Shown here: positions 18,944-26,716 of the stretch, one piece after another
Position numbering within the stretch: position 1 is the stretch's first letter
Layout of the letters: every line of letters starts with the position of its first letter
Assembly: GCF_004570385.1 (NCBI RefSeq)
Contig: NZ_SPQL01000014.1
Location: forward strand, 1 to 64,000
DNA length: 64,000 nt
Source of the DNA: Blastococcus sp. CT_GayMR19
Lineage (GTDB): Bacteria > Actinomycetota > Actinomycetes > Mycobacteriales > Geodermatophilaceae
Direction of reading: 5' to 3'
The notes under the pieces: model-generated
Databases searched by the model: none
What the model was told of the DNA's origin: nothing
Seen by the model: the letters and a program-made list of their open reading frames with translations, nothing else
Position numbers and translations under genes: made by a program

Positions 18944-20116
18944 TCAGTCGTCGATCGGGAGGCCGGTGTAGTTCTCGGCCAGCTCGCGGGCGGCCGCCTC
19001 GGAGCTGCAGACCCGGCGCAGCTGGGAGAGCTGCAGCTCGGCGTCGAAGTCGTCGCCGGAGCGGTGCAGCATCGACGTCATCCACCAGGAGAAGTGGGTG
19101 CAGCGCCAGACCCGGGCCAGCGCGCGGTCGGAGTAGTCGTCGACGAGGTCGGTCTGCCGCTCCCTGAGCAGCCGGACGAGCGCCGTGGCGAGCAGCGTGA
19201 CGTCGGCCAAAGCAAGGTTGAGCCCCTTGGCGCCGGTGGGCGGGACGATGTGCGCGGCGTCCCCGGCGAGGAAGAGTCGCCTGTGCCGCATCGGCGCGCT
19301 GACGAACGAGCGCATCGGGAGCACCGACTTCTCGGTGATCGGCCCGGTCTCCAGTTCCCAGCCGTCGAGGGAGAAGCGGGTGGCCAGCGCCGTCCAGATC
19401 CGGTCGTCGGACCACTCCTCGATCTTCTCGGCGGGATCGACCTGCAGGTAGAGCCGCGAGACCGACGGGGAGCGCATCGAGTGCAGCGCGAAGCCGTCGG
19501 GGTGCCACGCGTAGATCAGCTCGTCGGTGGACGGCGCGACGTCGGCCAGCACGCCGAGCCAGGCGTAGGGGTACGTGCGCTCCCACAGCCGGCCCTCGGT
19601 GCGCTCGGTGACCACCGGACGCGAGACGCCGTGGAAGCCGTCGGTGCCGGCGATCACGTCGCACCCGAGCACCTGCGGCACGCCGTCGGCATCGGTGAAC
19701 CGGATGCGGGGCGAGTCGGTGTCGACGTCCTCGGGGGTCACGTCGGACACCTCGAACAGCAGCGGCGGGCCGCCGTCGAGCTGGGCGGCGATCAGGTCCT
19801 TGACCACCTCGGTCTGGCCGTAGACCCACACGGTGCGGCCGCAGAGCTCGGGGAAGTCCAGCTTGTGCCGGGTGCCCGTGTACTGCAGGTAGATGCCGCG
19901 GTGCTCCAGGCCCTCCCGGTGCAGCCGGTCCCCGAGCCCGGCGGCGGTCAGGGTGTCGACGGAGTGCTGCTCGAGGATGCCGGCGCGGATCCGGGCCTCG
20001 ACGTAGGACCGGCTGCGGTTCTCCAGGACGACGGAGTCGATCCCCTGGAGCGTCAGCAGTCGCGACAGCAGCAGACCGGCCGGACCTGCGCCGATGATTC
20101 CCACCTGGGTGCGCAC
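18944..20116 (-). CDS. pobA: 4-hydroxybenzoate 3-monooxygenase
   Basis: A 390-aa class A flavoprotein hydroxylase, the usual size for PobA. The N-terminal Rossmann motif VGIIGAGPAGLLLSRLL binds FAD; ENRSRSYVEARIRAGILEQ, the mid-chain GTDGFHGVSR (DG motif) and LAGDAAHIVPPTGAKGLNLA (GD motif) are all present. It converts 4-hydroxybenzoate to protocatechuate using NAD(P)H and O2, feeding the pcaHG dioxygenase encoded next door. The IclR regulator gene lies 50 bp upstream in the same direction, so the two are probably co-transcribed, divergent from pcaHGBDC. Confidence 0.95.
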   Translation of the reverse strand: MRTQVGIIGAGPAGLLLSRLLTLQGIDSVVLENRSRSYVEARIRAGILEQHSVDTLTAAGLGDRLHREGLEHRGIYLQYTGTRHKLDFPELCGRTVWVYGQTEVVKDLIAAQLDGGPPLLFEVSDVTPEDVDTDSPRIRFTDADGVPQVLGCDVIAGTDGFHGVSRPVVTERTEGRLWERTYPYAWLGVLADVAPSTDELIYAWHPDGFALHSMRSPSVSRLYLQVDPAEKIEEWSDDRIWTALATRFSLDGWELETGPITEKSVLPMRSFVSAPMRHRRLFLAGDAAHIVPPTGAKGLNLALADVTLLATALVRLLRERQTDLVDDYSDRALARVWRCTHFSWWMTSMLHRSGDDFDAELQLSQLRRVCSSEAAARELAENYTGLPIDD

Positions 20117-20166
20117 AGGGGGAGTGTGACCGGGACGACGTCGCCGGGGGAACCCGCACCCTCCGA

Positions 20167-20943
20167 TCAGCGGAACTCGCGGGTGCGCGCCAGTTCCCGC
20201 CCGATCCCGCGCGCCGTCACCTCCAGGACCGGCGCCAGCCGGGCGAGGTCGCGCCGGTGGGGCGGGACGACGACGCCGAGCGCGGCGACGACGACCGTTC
20301 CGCCGCCCCGCTCGACCTGCACGGGGACGGCGACGGACGCGGCCCCCGGCGACATCTCCTCGGAGGTGCGGGCGTACCCCCGCCGGCGGACGTCGGCCAG
20401 CTCGCGCTGGAGGCGGCCCGGCTCCACCACCGTGCGCGGCGTCTGCCGGGTCAGTGAGTGCAGCGCCCGGTCGACGACGTCCGCGGGGGCCGCGGCCAGC
20501 AGGACCTTGCCCACCCCGGTCGCGTGCAACGGCAGCCGGCTGCCGACCTGGCTGACGATCGGCACCGACTCCCGCCCGGAGATGCGCTCCACGTAGAGAG
20601 CGGAGAGCTCCTCGCGCACGGCCAGGTGGACGGTGTCCCGGATCGTCGTGTGCAGGTCGAGCATGAACGGAGCCGCGATCTGGCGCAGCTCCATCTGCAC
20701 CGGAGCCAGCAGGCCGAGGTCCCAGAGCTTGCGGCCGATCTCGTAACGGCCGTCGGCACGGCGGACCAGGGCGCCCCAGTCGGCGAGCTCGGCCAGCAGC
20801 CGGTGGGTGGTGGTGAGGGGCGTGCCGGAACGCTCGGAGATCTCGGACAGGGACAGCCGGGGCGAGGTGCTGTCGAAGACGTCGAGGAGGCTGAGGACGC
20901 GGGAGGTGACCGAGCGTCCCGGCGCCGCACTGCGGCCGGCCAT
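20167..20943 (-). CDS. IclR family regulator of the pca/pob genes
   Basis: A 258-aa IclR-type protein: N-terminal winged helix (VTSRVLSLLDVFDST, LSLSEISERSGTPLTTTHRLLAEL) followed by the ligand-binding domain (DTVHLAVREELSALYVERI, LPLHATGVGKVLLAAAP, GYARTSEEMSPGAASVAVP). ATG 20943 has GGAAGGGG 8 nt upstream. It is divergent from pcaH with 69 bp between starts and lies directly upstream of pobA; IclR proteins of this branch (PcaR/PobR/PcaU) respond to protocatechuate, beta-ketoadipate or 4-hydroxybenzoate. Which ligand applies here cannot be read from the sequence. Confidence 0.9.
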   Translation of the reverse strand: MAGRSAAPGRSVTSRVLSLLDVFDSTSPRLSLSEISERSGTPLTTTHRLLAELADWGALVRRADGRYEIGRKLWDLGLLAPVQMELRQIAAPFMLDLHTTIRDTVHLAVREELSALYVERISGRESVPIVSQVGSRLPLHATGVGKVLLAAAPADVVDRALHSLTRQTPRTVVEPGRLQRELADVRRRGYARTSEEMSPGAASVAVPVQVERGGGTVVVAALGVVVPPHRRDLARLAPVLEVTARGIGRELARTREFR

Positions 20944-20953
20944 GGCGGATCCC

Positions 20954-20970
20954 CTTCCGTCGAGCGGAAG
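20954..20970. promoter_or_regulatory. candidate IclR operator in the iclR-pcaH intergenic region
   Basis: The inverted repeat CTTCCG-N5-CGGAAG spans 20954-20970, between the divergent iclR and pcaH starts. IclR regulators bind imperfect palindromes of about this size near their own gene. The left arm also contains the complement of the iclR ribosome site, so bound protein or an RNA hairpin could block it. This is a candidate only. Confidence 0.4.
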
Positions 20971-21012
20971 TTCCAGCTTGGGGACCATAGCTGTCGGCCG
21001 TACCTTCGGGCT

Positions 21013-21759
21013 ATGACCGGGACCACAATCCGTAGCGAACTCCACCTGCCGCGCTACCTGCGTGAGGACGACGCGCACCGCACGCCCGTCGCGTTCGAGG
21101 GGTACCGGAGCACGGGGCTGCGGGCCCCGCTGCGCGCCCCGGTGGACCTGCCCCACCGGCTGACCGAGGTCACCGGCCCGCTGCTGGGCGAGGGGCGCGT
21201 CACCGCGGCGGATGCCGACCTGACCCGGCAGCACGACGGCGAGCCCCAGGGGCAGCGGATCATCGTCCACGGCCGTGTCCTCGACAGCGGCGGCAAGCCC
21301 GTGCCGCACACGCTCGTGGAGGTGTGGCAGGCCAACGCCGGCGGTCGCTACCGGCACGTGGTCGACAACTGGCCCTCACCGCTCGACCCGAACTTCACCG
21401 GCCTCGGGCGCACCCTCACCGACGGCGAGGGCCGCTACGAGTTCACGACGATCAGGCCCGGCGCCTACCCGTGGGGCAACCACGACAACGCCTGGCGCCC
21501 GGCGCACATCCACTTCTCGCTGTTCGGGACGGCGTTCACGCAGCGACTCGTCACCCAGATGTACTTCCCGGACGACCCGCTGTTCTTCCAGGACCCGATC
21601 TTCAACGCCATCCCGGAGGCAGCCCGGCCGCTGGCGATCAGCCGCTTCGACTACGAGCGCACGGTTCCCAACTGGGCGCTGGCCTTCGAGTGGGACATCG
21701 TCCTGCGCGGCAAGGACCAGACGCCGTTCGAGACCGAGGACGACGGGGACATCGCGTGA
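21013..21759 (+). CDS. pcaH: protocatechuate 3,4-dioxygenase subunit beta
   Basis: A 248-aa intradiol dioxygenase beta subunit. QRIIVHGRVLDSGGKPVPHTLVEVWQANAGGRY starts the core (split here: VHGRVLDSGGKPVPH, TLVEVWQANAGGRY). The Fe(III) ligands are in GGRYRHVVDNW (Tyr), GAYPWGNHDNAWRPAHIHFS (Tyr, His, His). With PcaG it opens protocatechuate to 3-carboxy-cis,cis-muconate. ATG 21013. The stop TGA overlaps the ATG of a 51-codon ORF (TGATG), an unusual insertion between pcaH and pcaG. First gene of pcaHGBDC. Confidence 0.95.
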   Translation: MTGTTIRSELHLPRYLREDDAHRTPVAFEGYRSTGLRAPLRAPVDLPHRLTEVTGPLLGEGRVTAADADLTRQHDGEPQGQRIIVHGRVLDSGGKPVPHTLVEVWQANAGGRYRHVVDNWPSPLDPNFTGLGRTLTDGEGRYEFTTIRPGAYPWGNHDNAWRPAHIHFSLFGTAFTQRLVTQMYFPDDPLFFQDPIFNAIPEAARPLAISRFDYERTVPNWALAFEWDIVLRGKDQTPFETEDDGDIA

Positions 21760-21916
21760 TGACGGTCGAGGGAGCATCGCAGCGAGGCGGCCGCCGACAG
21801 GGAGTGAGCATCGCAGCGAGGAACGAGCGAGGAGCGGAGCGACCGCGGAGGCGGCCGTGGACATGGAGCGAGGACCGGATCGAGACCGGAATCGCGCGCG
21901 GAGGTGTCGCGTGATG
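21752..21916. repeat. 155-bp insertion between pcaH and pcaG with 10-bp direct repeats
   Basis: TCGCGTGATG occurs at 21752-21761 and again at 21907-21916. Removing one copy and the intervening DNA would restore a direct pcaH-pcaG junction with TGATG stop/start overlap. The insert also contains a 15-bp internal direct repeat GAGCATCGCAGCGAG (21772-21786 and 21806-21820) and purine-rich GAGCGAGGAGCGGAGCG-type sequence. This looks like a small non-autonomous inserted repeat with target duplication; no terminal inverted repeat is obvious. Confidence 0.65.
21759..21914 (+). CDS. 51-aa ORF carried by the insertion between pcaH and pcaG
   Basis: ATG 21759 overlaps the pcaH stop (TGATG) and its own TGA overlaps the pcaG start (TGATG), so ribosomes could pass from pcaH through this frame to pcaG. 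The 51-aa product is very basic and polar (MTVEGASQRGGRRQGV, ARNERGAERPRRRPWTWSEDR) and looks like translated repeat DNA, not a folded protein. I regard translation as likely and function of the peptide as doubtful; the frame may be kept only to preserve coupling. Confidence 0.5.
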   Translation: MTVEGASQRGGRRQGVSIAARNERGAERPRRRPWTWSEDRIETGIARGGVA

Positions 21917-22480
21917 GCGCAGCTGCGCACCACCCCGAGCGCGACCATCGGCCCGTTCCTGGCCATCGGTCTCACCTGGGACGACGGCCCGTACGTCGTC
22001 GCCCCCGACGCCCCCGACGCGATCTGGCTGCGCGGCACCGTCTTCGACGGCAACGGCGACGTCGTCCCGGACGCGATGGTCGAGACCTGGCAGGCCGACC
22101 CGGACGGCGGTTTCGACCATCCCGACGACCCCCGCGGTGCCGCGGCCTTCCCAGGCTTCCGTGGTTTCGGTCGCGCCTACACCGTCGACGGCGGGCAGTA
22201 CGCGATCTGCACGCTCAAGCCGGGGCGGGTGCCCGACGGCGAGGGCGGGCTGCAGGCGCCGCACGTCGACGTCTCGGTCTTCGCCCGCGGCATCCTCGAC
22301 CGCGTCGTCACGCGCATCTACTTCGCCGACGAGGCCGAGGCCAACGCCGAGGACGTCGTCCTGCGGTCGCTGCCGGACGATGCGGCGCGGCGGACGCTGA
22401 TCGCACGGCCGACCGACGACGGCTACCGCCTCGACATCCATCTCCAGGGGGACCGCGAGACCGTGTTCTTCGCGGTATGA
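21914..22480 (+). CDS. pcaG: protocatechuate 3,4-dioxygenase subunit alpha
   Basis: A 188-aa alpha subunit: TPSATIGPFLAIGL, IWLRGTVFDGNGDVVPDAM, VETWQADPDGGFDHPD, GRAYTVDGGQYAICTLKPG and APHVDVSVFARGILDRVV. Alpha subunits share the fold of beta but contribute few metal ligands; the active site forms at the interface with PcaH. ATG 21914 overlaps the TGA of the inserted 51-aa ORF. Normal length (about 190-200 aa). Confidence 0.95.
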   Translation: MAQLRTTPSATIGPFLAIGLTWDDGPYVVAPDAPDAIWLRGTVFDGNGDVVPDAMVETWQADPDGGFDHPDDPRGAAAFPGFRGFGRAYTVDGGQYAICTLKPGRVPDGEGGLQAPHVDVSVFARGILDRVVTRIYFADEAEANAEDVVLRSLPDDAARRTLIARPTDDGYRLDIHLQGDRETVFFAV

Positions 22481-22535
22481 GCGCACCGCCCGGACGGTGC
22501 TCGGGTATGAACAGCCCTGTGACCGGGACAGCTGC

Positions 22536-23858
22536 GTGAGCGGGCTCTTCGACGGCACCTTCGCGCGTGGCGGAGCGGCCGCGGCCGTCTCCGACGACGC
22601 ATGGTTCCGTGCCCTGCTCGAGGTGGAGGCCGGGCTCGCCCGCGCCGCGGCCGGGCTCGGCCTCGTGCCGACGACGGCGGCCGACGCGGTGACCGCCGCC
22701 TGCGCGGACCCGGCGCGGCTCGACCTGGCGTCGGTGGTCGCGAGGGCGGCGGACGCCGGCAATCCGGTGCCGCCGCTCGTGCGGGTGCTGCAGGACGCGG
22801 TGGGCGCGCGGGACGCCGTCGCCGTGCACGTGGACGCCACCAGCCAGGACGTCCTGGACACCGCCCTGGTGCTCCTGGCGAGGAACGCGATCGCCGAGAT
22901 CGACGCCGACCTCGTCTCCGCCGCCGAGGCGGCGGCCCGGCTCGCCGAGCGGCACCGGGACGACGTGGTCATGGGCCGCTCGCTGATGCAGCAGGCACTG
23001 CCCACCACCTTCGGGCTGAAGGCGGCCGGGTGGCTCAGCGGCCTGGACGGCGCCCGGCTGCGGCTGGCCGAGGTGGTCGCGTCACTGCCGGTGCAGTACG
23101 GGGGAGCCGTGGGCACCCTCGCGGGGGGCTCGGGCTCCGGCGTCGCCCTGCGGTCAGCACTGGCCGCCGAGCTCGGCCTGGCCGACACGGCCTGCCCGTG
23201 GCACACGGTGCGGCTGCCGATCGCGGACCTGGCCGGCGCGCTGGGGGCCGCCGCCGGGGTGGTCGCCACCGTGGCGGTGGACGTGGTCCTGATGGCGCAG
23301 ACCGAGGTCGGCGAGCTGGCCGAGGTCAGCGACGGCCGCGGAGGCTCCTCGGCCATGCCGCACAAGAACAACCCGGTCGCGGCGATCTCCGCCCGCGCCT
23401 GTGCCCGCCGAGCGCCCGGCCTGGTGGCCACGTTGCTCGGTGCCATGGAGCAGGAGCACGAGCGCGCGGCCGGTGCCTGGCACAGCGAGTGGCCCACCCT
23501 CACCGATCTGCTCGTGGCCGTCGGCTCGGCGTCCTCCTGGCTGGCCGAGAGCCTCGCCTCGCTGCGCGTGGACACCGCCCGCATGGCGGCGACCGTGGCC
23601 GCGTCGGGCGAAGGGGCGCTGGCCGGGGCCCTGGCGGCGGCGCTCGAACCGAGCCTGGGCAAGGGCGTGGCGCACGACGCCGCCGCCGACGCCGTGCAGC
23701 AGGCCCGGGAGACCGGCCGGCCACTGACCGAGGTGCTGGCCGGCCGGCCGGACCTGGACCTCTCCGCCCTCTCCTCCGCGCCGGACGTCGGCGAGGCGGG
23801 CGCGCAGGTCGACGCCGTCCTGACCGAACACCGTTACCTGACCGAGGGAACCCCATGA
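22536..23858 (+). CDS. pcaB: 3-carboxy-cis,cis-muconate cycloisomerase
   Basis: A 440-aa member of the fumarase/aspartase superfamily. The signature loop GGSSAMPHKNNPVAAI with its catalytic Ser is present, as are DATSQDVLDTALVLLARN and VVMGRSLMQQALPTTFG. It lactonises 3-carboxymuconate to 4-carboxymuconolactone. GTG 22536 (VSGLFDG) is chosen because the family starts with a similar SGLFDP-like motif; a GTG at 22497 is less likely. pcaD overlaps its end by 4 bp. It follows pcaG with a 55-bp gap. Confidence 0.94.
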   Translation: MSGLFDGTFARGGAAAAVSDDAWFRALLEVEAGLARAAAGLGLVPTTAADAVTAACADPARLDLASVVARAADAGNPVPPLVRVLQDAVGARDAVAVHVDATSQDVLDTALVLLARNAIAEIDADLVSAAEAAARLAERHRDDVVMGRSLMQQALPTTFGLKAAGWLSGLDGARLRLAEVVASLPVQYGGAVGTLAGGSGSGVALRSALAAELGLADTACPWHTVRLPIADLAGALGAAAGVVATVAVDVVLMAQTEVGELAEVSDGRGGSSAMPHKNNPVAAISARACARRAPGLVATLLGAMEQEHERAAGAWHSEWPTLTDLLVAVGSASSWLAESLASLRVDTARMAATVAASGEGALAGALAAALEPSLGKGVAHDAAADAVQQARETGRPLTEVLAGRPDLDLSALSSAPDVGEAGAQVDAVLTEHRYLTEGTP

Positions 23859-24634
23859 CTGCCGTCGCCGTCTCGTACACCGTGGACGGGGCCGCCGACG
23901 CCCCCGTCCTCGTCCTCTCCAACTCCCTCGGGGCGACCCGCGGCATGTGGGATCCGCAGGTACCGGCCCTGGCCGAGCGGTACCGCGTGGTCACCTACGA
24001 CACGCGTGGGCACGGGGAGTCCCCGGCGCCGGCCGGGCCGTACACGCTCGACGATCTGGTCGACGACCTGGTCGCCCTCCTCGACGAGGTCGGTGCGGAG
24101 CGGGCGCACGTCGCCGGGCTCTCGCTGGGCGGGATGACCGCGATGCGGCTGGCCGTCCGCGAGCCCGCGCGCGTCGACCGGCTCGCCCTGCTGTGCACGT
24201 CGGCGAAGGCGGATCCGCAGGGGTTCCTCGACCGGGCCGCCGCGGCCCGCTCCGGTGGCACGGCCCCCCTGGCCCCGGTCGTGGTCAGCCGCTGGCTGAC
24301 CCCGCAGTACGCCGCCGAGCATCCGGATCTGGTCGCGCGGCTGGAGGGGATGATCGCGGCGGCCGACGACGAGGGCTACGCGGCCTGCTGCGAGGTGGTC
24401 GCGGACCTGGGTCTGCGGGAGGACATCCGAGGCATCACCGCGCCGACCCTGGTGGTCAGCGGGTGGGAGGACCCGGCCCTCCCGCCGGAGCACCAGAAGC
24501 TGATCGCCGACGCCATCCCGGGCGCGGAGCTCGTCTCGGTGAGCCCCGGCGCCCACCTGGCCAACCTCGAGCAGCCGCTGCAGGTGACCGGTGCGCTGCT
24601 CGGCCACTTCGACGCGGCAGGAGGGACCCGATGA
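23855..24634 (+). CDS. pcaD: 3-oxoadipate enol-lactonase
   Basis: A 259-aa alpha/beta hydrolase. NSLGATRGMWDPQVPAL is the oxyanion region typical of PcaD, VAGLSLGGMTAMRLA carries the nucleophile Ser (G-L-S-L-G), and SGWEDPALPPEH plus PGAHLANLEQP supply the Asp and His of the triad. It hydrolyses beta-ketoadipate enol-lactone to beta-ketoadipate. ATG 23855 overlaps the pcaB stop and its own stop overlaps pcaC, so all three are coupled. Here pcaD and pcaC are separate genes, unlike the fused PcaL of some actinobacteria. Confidence 0.95.
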   Translation: MTAVAVSYTVDGAADAPVLVLSNSLGATRGMWDPQVPALAERYRVVTYDTRGHGESPAPAGPYTLDDLVDDLVALLDEVGAERAHVAGLSLGGMTAMRLAVREPARVDRLALLCTSAKADPQGFLDRAAAARSGGTAPLAPVVVSRWLTPQYAAEHPDLVARLEGMIAAADDEGYAACCEVVADLGLREDIRGITAPTLVVSGWEDPALPPEHQKLIADAIPGAELVSVSPGAHLANLEQPLQVTGALLGHFDAAGGTR

Positions 24635-25032
24635 GCGAGCCGACGACCGACGACGAGCGTCGCGCGGCGGGGATGGCCACCCGCCGGGAGGTGCTCGGCG
24701 ACGCCTGGGTGGACCGAGCAGTGGCCGGCACGACGCCGTTCACCGCCGACTTCCAGGACTTCATCACCCGGACGGCCTGGGGGGACCTGTGGCAGCGGCC
24801 GGGGCTCGCCCGCCGCGACCGCAGCCTGATGACGCTGTCGATCACCATCGCGCTGCGGCACTGGGAGGAGTTCGCGCTGCACGTGCGGGCGGCGAAGAAC
24901 AACGGGCTGACCGACGAGGAGATCGCCGAGGTCATCCAGCACGCCGCCGTCTATGCCGGCGTCCCGGCCGCGAACCATGCGTTCAAGGTGGCCGCCCCGA
25001 TCCTCGAGGAACTGCGCGGCACCCCCGCCTGA
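24631..25032 (+). CDS. pcaC: 4-carboxymuconolactone decarboxylase
   Basis: A 133-aa CMD-family protein: VDRAVAGTTPFTADFQDFIT, RPGLARRDRSLMTLSITIAL, LHVRAAKNNGLTDEEIAEVI and HAAVYAGVPAANHAF. This is the standard PcaC pattern. It converts gamma-carboxymuconolactone to the enol-lactone that PcaD uses. ATG 24631 overlaps the pcaD stop. It is the last gene of pcaHGBDC and is followed by a strong hairpin. Confidence 0.95.
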   Translation: MSEPTTDDERRAAGMATRREVLGDAWVDRAVAGTTPFTADFQDFITRTAWGDLWQRPGLARRDRSLMTLSITIALRHWEEFALHVRAAKNNGLTDEEIAEVIQHAAVYAGVPAANHAFKVAAPILEELRGTPA

Positions 25033-25067
25033 CGGACGTTCTGCGCGACAGTTCCGACGTCACCCCG

Positions 25068-25093
25068 GGGGACTCTCCGCGCCGGAGGTCCCC
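25068..25093. terminator. hairpin between convergent pcaC and amidohydrolase genes
   Basis: GGGGAC-T-CTCCG pairs with CGGAGGTCCCC around a CGC loop, an 11-bp stem with one bulge at 25068-25093. It sits between two converging genes, 3 bp before the amidohydrolase stop, so a bidirectional terminator is likely. Its GGACTCTCCGCGC arm is shared with the element at 26021-26042. Confidence 0.6.
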
Positions 25094-25095
25094 GG

Positions 25096-25965
25096 TCAGG
25101 TCAGACCGAGGACGCGGGCGGCGTTGTCCTTCATGATCAGCGGCCGGACGTCGTCCTTGATCTCCAGGGCCGCGAAGTCCCGCAGCCACCGCTCCGGTGT
25201 GAGCAGCGGGTAGTCCGACCCGAAGAGGACCTTCTGTCTGAGCTGCGTGTTCGCAGCCCGGACGAGCTGCGGCGGGAAGTACTTCGGCGACCAGCCCGAC
25301 AGGTCGATGTAGACGTTCGCCTTGTGCTGGGCGACGGAGATCGCGGCGTCCTGCCACGGCACCGACGGGTGTGCCATGACGATCGTCAGGCCCGGGAAAT
25401 CGGCGGCGACATCGTCGAGCAGCATCGGATCGGAGTAGCGCAGCTTGATCCCGCGTCCGCCGGGCAGCCCTGAGCCGATGCCCGTCTGCCCGGTGTGGAA
25501 GAGCGCCGGGACACCGAGACCCTCGAGCTCCGCCCAGAACGGGTAGTGCTGCCGGTCGTTCGGCTCGAACGCCTGGATCGACGGGTGGAACTTGAACCCG
25601 CGGACGCCGTGCTCGGTGACGAGCCGCCGTGCCTCCCGGATGCCCGCCGCGCCGCGGGCTGGATCGATCGAGCCGAACGGGATGAGCACGTCGGCGTGCT
25701 CGGCGGCGGCTCCCGCGATCTCCTCGTTCGACAGCGTCGGATGCCCCGTCGCCAGCTCCGAGTCGACGGTGAACACCACCGCGGCCATGTTCAGCGCCCG
25801 GTAGTGCTCGGCGATCTCCGGCACGGTGGGGTGGTGCGGCTCGCCCTTGAAGTACTTCGCCGCCGCGTCGAGCAACTCGTCGTCCATCGACAGCGATCCG
25901 TGCAGGTCCTGCTCGACGTGCACGTGCACGTCGATCGCGGTGATCGCGTCCAGGTCGATGGCCAT
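25096..25965 (-). CDS. amidohydrolase 2 family protein (decarboxylase/hydrolase-like)
   Basis: A 289-aa metal-dependent TIM-barrel protein. Metal and active-site motifs are visible: IDVHVHVEQD (HxH), GVRGFKFHPSIQAF (Lys/His), ALFHTGQTGIG (His), VMAHPSVPWQD (His) and VLFGSDYPLLTPERW (Asp). The ACMSD/LigW-like family contains decarboxylases and hydrolases of aromatic-derived acids. It lies downstream of pcaIJ in the same direction, with a twin-palindrome between, so a role around aromatic-acid breakdown is plausible. It could act on a hydroxybenzoate or a ring-cleavage product; no specific activity can be assigned. Confidence 0.85.
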   Translation of the reverse strand: MAIDLDAITAIDVHVHVEQDLHGSLSMDDELLDAAAKYFKGEPHHPTVPEIAEHYRALNMAAVVFTVDSELATGHPTLSNEEIAGAAAEHADVLIPFGSIDPARGAAGIREARRLVTEHGVRGFKFHPSIQAFEPNDRQHYPFWAELEGLGVPALFHTGQTGIGSGLPGGRGIKLRYSDPMLLDDVAADFPGLTIVMAHPSVPWQDAAISVAQHKANVYIDLSGWSPKYFPPQLVRAANTQLRQKVLFGSDYPLLTPERWLRDFAALEIKDDVRPLIMKDNAARVLGLT

Positions 25966-25987
25966 GCGGCGGCTCCCGGAGTTCGCG

Positions 25988-26042
25988 GCACTTTCCGCGC
26001 GGAGGGCTCGGGCGGGCGCCGGACTCTCCGCGCGGAAAGTCC
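25988..26042. repeat. twin palindrome, CCGCGCGG core
   Basis: ACTTTCCGCGCGGAG (25990-26004) and its exact inverse CTCCGCGCGGAAAGT (26026-26040) form two palindrome-like units whose centres are 33 bp apart. The right unit extends to GGACT...AGTCC at 26021-26042. Layout (two short hairpins, 33-34 bp apart, intergenic) matches the GGTACC elements elsewhere, but the core differs. It lies between pcaJ and the amidohydrolase gene, both read leftward. Confidence 0.65.
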
Positions 26043-26047
26043 CGGGG

Positions 26048-26716
26048 TCAGACCTCGGCGGGCAGGGGAGTGGTGCGGACGTCGTCGGCGACCGTGAGGG
26101 GGGCGCCCGTCGCGGCGACGACCTCGTCGACCGTCACGCCCGGCGCCGTCTCCAGCAGCACGAGCCCGTCGGCGGTGACGTCGATGACGGCGAGGTCGGT
26201 GATGATCCGGTCGACGCAGCCCTTGCCGGTGAGCGGCAGGCTGCACTCCTCGACGATCTTCGGGGACCCGTCGCGCGCGACGTGCTCCATCATGATGATC
26301 ACGCGGCGGGCGCCGTGGACGAGGTCCATCGCGCCGCCCATGCCGTTGACCATCTTCCCGGGGATCAGCCAGTTGGCGAGGTCGCCGCGGGGGTTGACCT
26401 GCATGGCGCCGAGGATGGCGACGTCGAGGTGCTTGCCGCGGATCATCCCGAACGACTGCGCCGAGTCGAAGAAGCTCGCCCCCGGCAGGATCGTCACGGT
26501 CTCCTTGCCCGCGTTGATCAGGTCGGGATCCTCCTCGCCCTCGAAGGGGTAGGGGCCCACGCCGAGGACGCCGTTCTCGCTGTGCAGGACGACGTGGACG
26601 TCGTCGGGCACGTAGTTCGGCACCAGCGTCGGCATGCCGATGCCGAGGTTGACGTACTGGCCGTCCTCGAGCTCGAGCGCGACCCGGGCGGCGAGCTGGT
26701 CACGGGTGAGTGCCAT
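26048..26716 (-). CDS. pcaJ: 3-oxoadipate CoA-transferase subunit B
   Basis: A 222-aa beta subunit of a 3-oxoacid CoA-transferase. [27 protein letters not shown] (contains the catalytic Glu) and [19 protein letters not shown] are diagnostic, with [16 protein letters not shown] near the C-terminus. With PcaI it transfers CoA from succinyl-CoA to beta-ketoadipate. ATG 26716 overlaps the pcaI stop (TGATG). The same fold serves acetoacetate transferases (ScoB); the pca context favours PcaJ. Confidence 0.9.
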   Translation of the reverse strand: MALTRDQLAARVALELEDGQYVNLGIGMPTLVPNYVPDDVHVVLHSENGVLGVGPYPFEGEEDPDLINAGKETVTILPGASFFDSAQSFGMIRGKHLDVAILGAMQVNPRGDLANWLIPGKMVNGMGGAMDLVHGARRVIIMMEHVARDGSPKIVEECSLPLTGKGCVDRIITDLAVIDVTADGLVLLETAPGVTVDEVVAATGAPLTVADDVRTTPLPAEV

